Source: Porticoccus sp047635255 (GTDB lineage Bacteria; Pseudomonadota; Gammaproteobacteria; Pseudomonadales; Porticoccaceae). From it: a stretch of 43,084 nucleotides of DNA. Below the pieces are notes generated by a model. That model was not told the origin of the DNA. It saw only the letters and a list, made by a program, of their open reading frames with translations, and searched no databases. This document shows, piece by piece, positions 41,740 to 43,084 of the stretch; position 1 is the first letter of the stretch, and every line of letters begins with the position of its first letter. The DNA lies in contig JBLIIR010000002.1 of NCBI GenBank assembly GCA_047635255.1, forward strand, positions 1 through 43,084, read 5' to 3'. Position numbers and translations under genes: made by a program.

Positions 41740-43084
41740 ATGAAAACTGCTGAAATTCGTAATGCATTTCTTAAATATTTTGAACGCCAGAACCACGAGT
41801 TGGTAGCTAGCAGCAGTTTGATTCCTGCAAATGACCCAACGTTGTTGTTTACAAATGCTGGCATGGTTCCGTTTAAAGATGTTTTGTTAGGGAATGAAAG
41901 CCGTAATTATGTGCGCGCCACTTCATCCCAGCGTTGTGTGAGGGCTGGAGGAAAGCATAACGATCTAGAGAATGTCGGGTACACAGCACGACATCATACT
42001 TTTTTTGAAATGCTGGGAAATTTTAGCTTTGGGGACTATTTCAAGCGTGACGCAATCAGACTTGCTTGGCAGTTTTTGACAGAAGAACTGCAGTTACCTA
42101 AGGAGCGCCTGTGGATTACTGTTCATGAATCAGATGATGAAGCGGCAAGTATATGGCTGGACGAGATAGGGGTAAGCCCAGGCCGTTTTTCCAGATTAGA
42201 CGAAGATAATTTTTGGCAGATGGCAGACACAGGACCCTGCGGTCCCTGCTCTGAGATTTTTTACGATCATGGGGAGGATATTCCTGGCGGACCACCTGGT
42301 AGTCACAATGATGAACTGGATCGTTATATTGAGATATGGAATTTAGTTTTCATGCAGTATGACCGAAAAGCTGACGGTACCATGGAGCCCTTACCAAAAC
42401 CTTCCATTGATACTGGAATGGGGCTTGAGCGTATCACTGCAGTTATGCAGGGCGTGCATAATAATTATGATATAGATCTTTTTCAGGCATTACTAAAAGC
42501 CGCAGCTAAGGCAACAGGGGCTAGTGATTTGGAAAATAAATCATTAAGGGTGATAGCTGATCATATCCGTTCTTGTAGTTTTTTAATTGTAGATGGAGTG
42601 TTGCCGTCTAACGAGGGTCGAGGCTATGTATTGCGTCGTATTATTCGTCGAGCGATTCGCCATGGTAACCAGCTGGGTCAGGATCAACCATTTTTTCATG
42701 ATCTGGTATCAGACCTGGTCGATGTAATGGGGGATGCTTACCCAGAGCTCATTGGGGCCCGTACGCATGTTGAGGAAGTGCTGCTAAAAGAGGAGCAGCA
42801 GTTTGAAAAAACTTTAGATAAGGGCATGTCATTGCTGAGTTCTGTTTTAAATGAACTGGAGGGTGATGTTATTTCCGGAGATGTTGTTTTTGTACTCTAC
42901 GATACATATGGATTCCCTGTTGACCTAACTAATGATATTGCGAGAGAAAAGGGCTTATCATTGGATATGCTGGGCTATGAGAAATCTATGGCAGCTCAAC
43001 GCAAGCTGGCTCGAGCTGCTGGAAAATTTAATACTGACTACATACAGCAGCTAAAACTTGATGGAGAAACTGATTTCACTGGTT
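41740..43084 (+). CDS. alaS: Alanyl-tRNA synthetase, N-terminal part (runs off the window)
   Basis: The frame opens at ATG 41740 (GTAGGG at about 41724-41729) and stays open to the window edge, giving 448 codons of a protein that is usually about 870 residues. It begins MKTAEIRNAFLKYFERQNHE and continues SSSLIPANDPTLLFTNAGM, the family N-terminus. Class II motif 2 is visible as RHHTFFEMLGNFSFGDYFK, and motif 3 as IDTGMGLERI. The C-terminal editing, dimerisation and C-Ala domains lie outside the window. In E. coli alaS directly follows recA-recX; here three small genes are inserted between them. Confidence 0.98.
   Translation, partial: MKTAEIRNAFLKYFERQNHELVASSSLIPANDPTLLFTNAGMVPFKDVLLGNESRNYVRATSSQRCVRAGGKHNDLENVGYTARHHTFFEMLGNFSFGDYFKRDAIRLAWQFLTEELQLPKERLWITVHESDDEAASIWLDEIGVSPGRFSRLDEDNFWQMADTGPCGPCSEIFYDHGEDIPGGPPGSHNDELDRYIEIWNLVFMQYDRKADGTMEPLPKPSIDTGMGLERITAVMQGVHNNYDIDLFQALLKAAAKATGASDLENKSLRVIADHIRSCSFLIVDGVLPSNEGRGYVLRRIIRRAIRHGNQLGQDQPFFHDLVSDLVDVMGDAYPELIGARTHVEEVLLKEEQQFEKTLDKGMSLLSSVLNELEGDVISGDVVFVLYDTYGFPVDLTNDIAREKGLSLDMLGYEKSMAAQRKLARAAGKFNTDYIQQLKLDGETDFTG

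Overview
The window is a 43 kb stretch of ordinary bacterial chromosome, moderately AT-rich and densely coded, from a gammaproteobacterium. Gene order resembles Pseudomonas and related Pseudomonadales/Cellvibrionales-type genomes: ruvCAB-ybgC-tolQRAB-pal-cpoB-tRNA-Lys-nadA-bepA; rnfABCDGE near metG-apbC-dcd; DUF3108-purN-purM-DUF2066-hda and tlpA-yihY-arsC-wrbA-DUF2069-sppA; recA-recX before alaS. TGA is used as a normal stop. I see no insertion sequence, prophage, CRISPR array, toxin-antitoxin pair, secretion island or integrase. The longest gap between genes is about 240 bp, so no gene-free stretch exceeds 300 bp.

Layout. 1-159 is the repeat-rich C-terminus of an unidentified protein, followed by a strong terminator. 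357-7629 (+) is a co-directional run of Holliday-junction genes (ruvC, ruvA, ruvB), ybgC and the Tol-Pal envelope system, headed by a LexA box. 7741-8989 (+) holds tRNA-Lys(UUU) and nadA. 9022-15331 holds bepA (-), a PerM/AI-2E-type permease, an M16 peptidase and gmhA (+). 15377-25141 (-) holds a DEAD-box helicase, the six-gene Rnf complex and metG. 25301-26787 (+) holds apbC and dcd. 26777-29362 (-) holds a DUF3108 protein, purN and purM. 29523-31345 (+) holds a DUF2066 protein and hda. 31335-33061 (-) holds a TlpA-like lipoprotein and yihY. 33176-36350 (+) holds an ArsC-like protein, wrbA, a DUF2069 protein and sppA. 36433-36756 (-) is fdxA. 36996-43084 (+) holds an RlmD-like methyltransferase, recA (own LexA box), recX, an M23 peptidase, a Trm112-like protein, a HIT protein and the start of alaS.

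Functionally the window combines DNA repair and SOS (RuvABC, RecA, RecX), envelope integrity (Tol-Pal, BepA, SppA, M23), redox energy coupling (Rnf, FdxA, WrbA), nucleotide and cofactor synthesis (PurM, PurN, Dcd, NadA), translation (MetRS, AlaRS, tRNA-Lys, RlmD-like) and replication control (Hda).

I did not find an undescribed system. The most checkable observations are: two near-consensus SOS boxes, one placed to control ruvCAB and possibly to read into tol-pal; a perfect 15-bp inverted repeat inside the 3' end of sppA; a compact TolA with a Lys/Pro repeat arm; a 15-bp tandem coding repeat at the left edge; and several places where genes I would expect from Pseudomonas-type synteny (queE/queC, a tusA-like gene, nth, mutS/cinA/rpoS) are missing.
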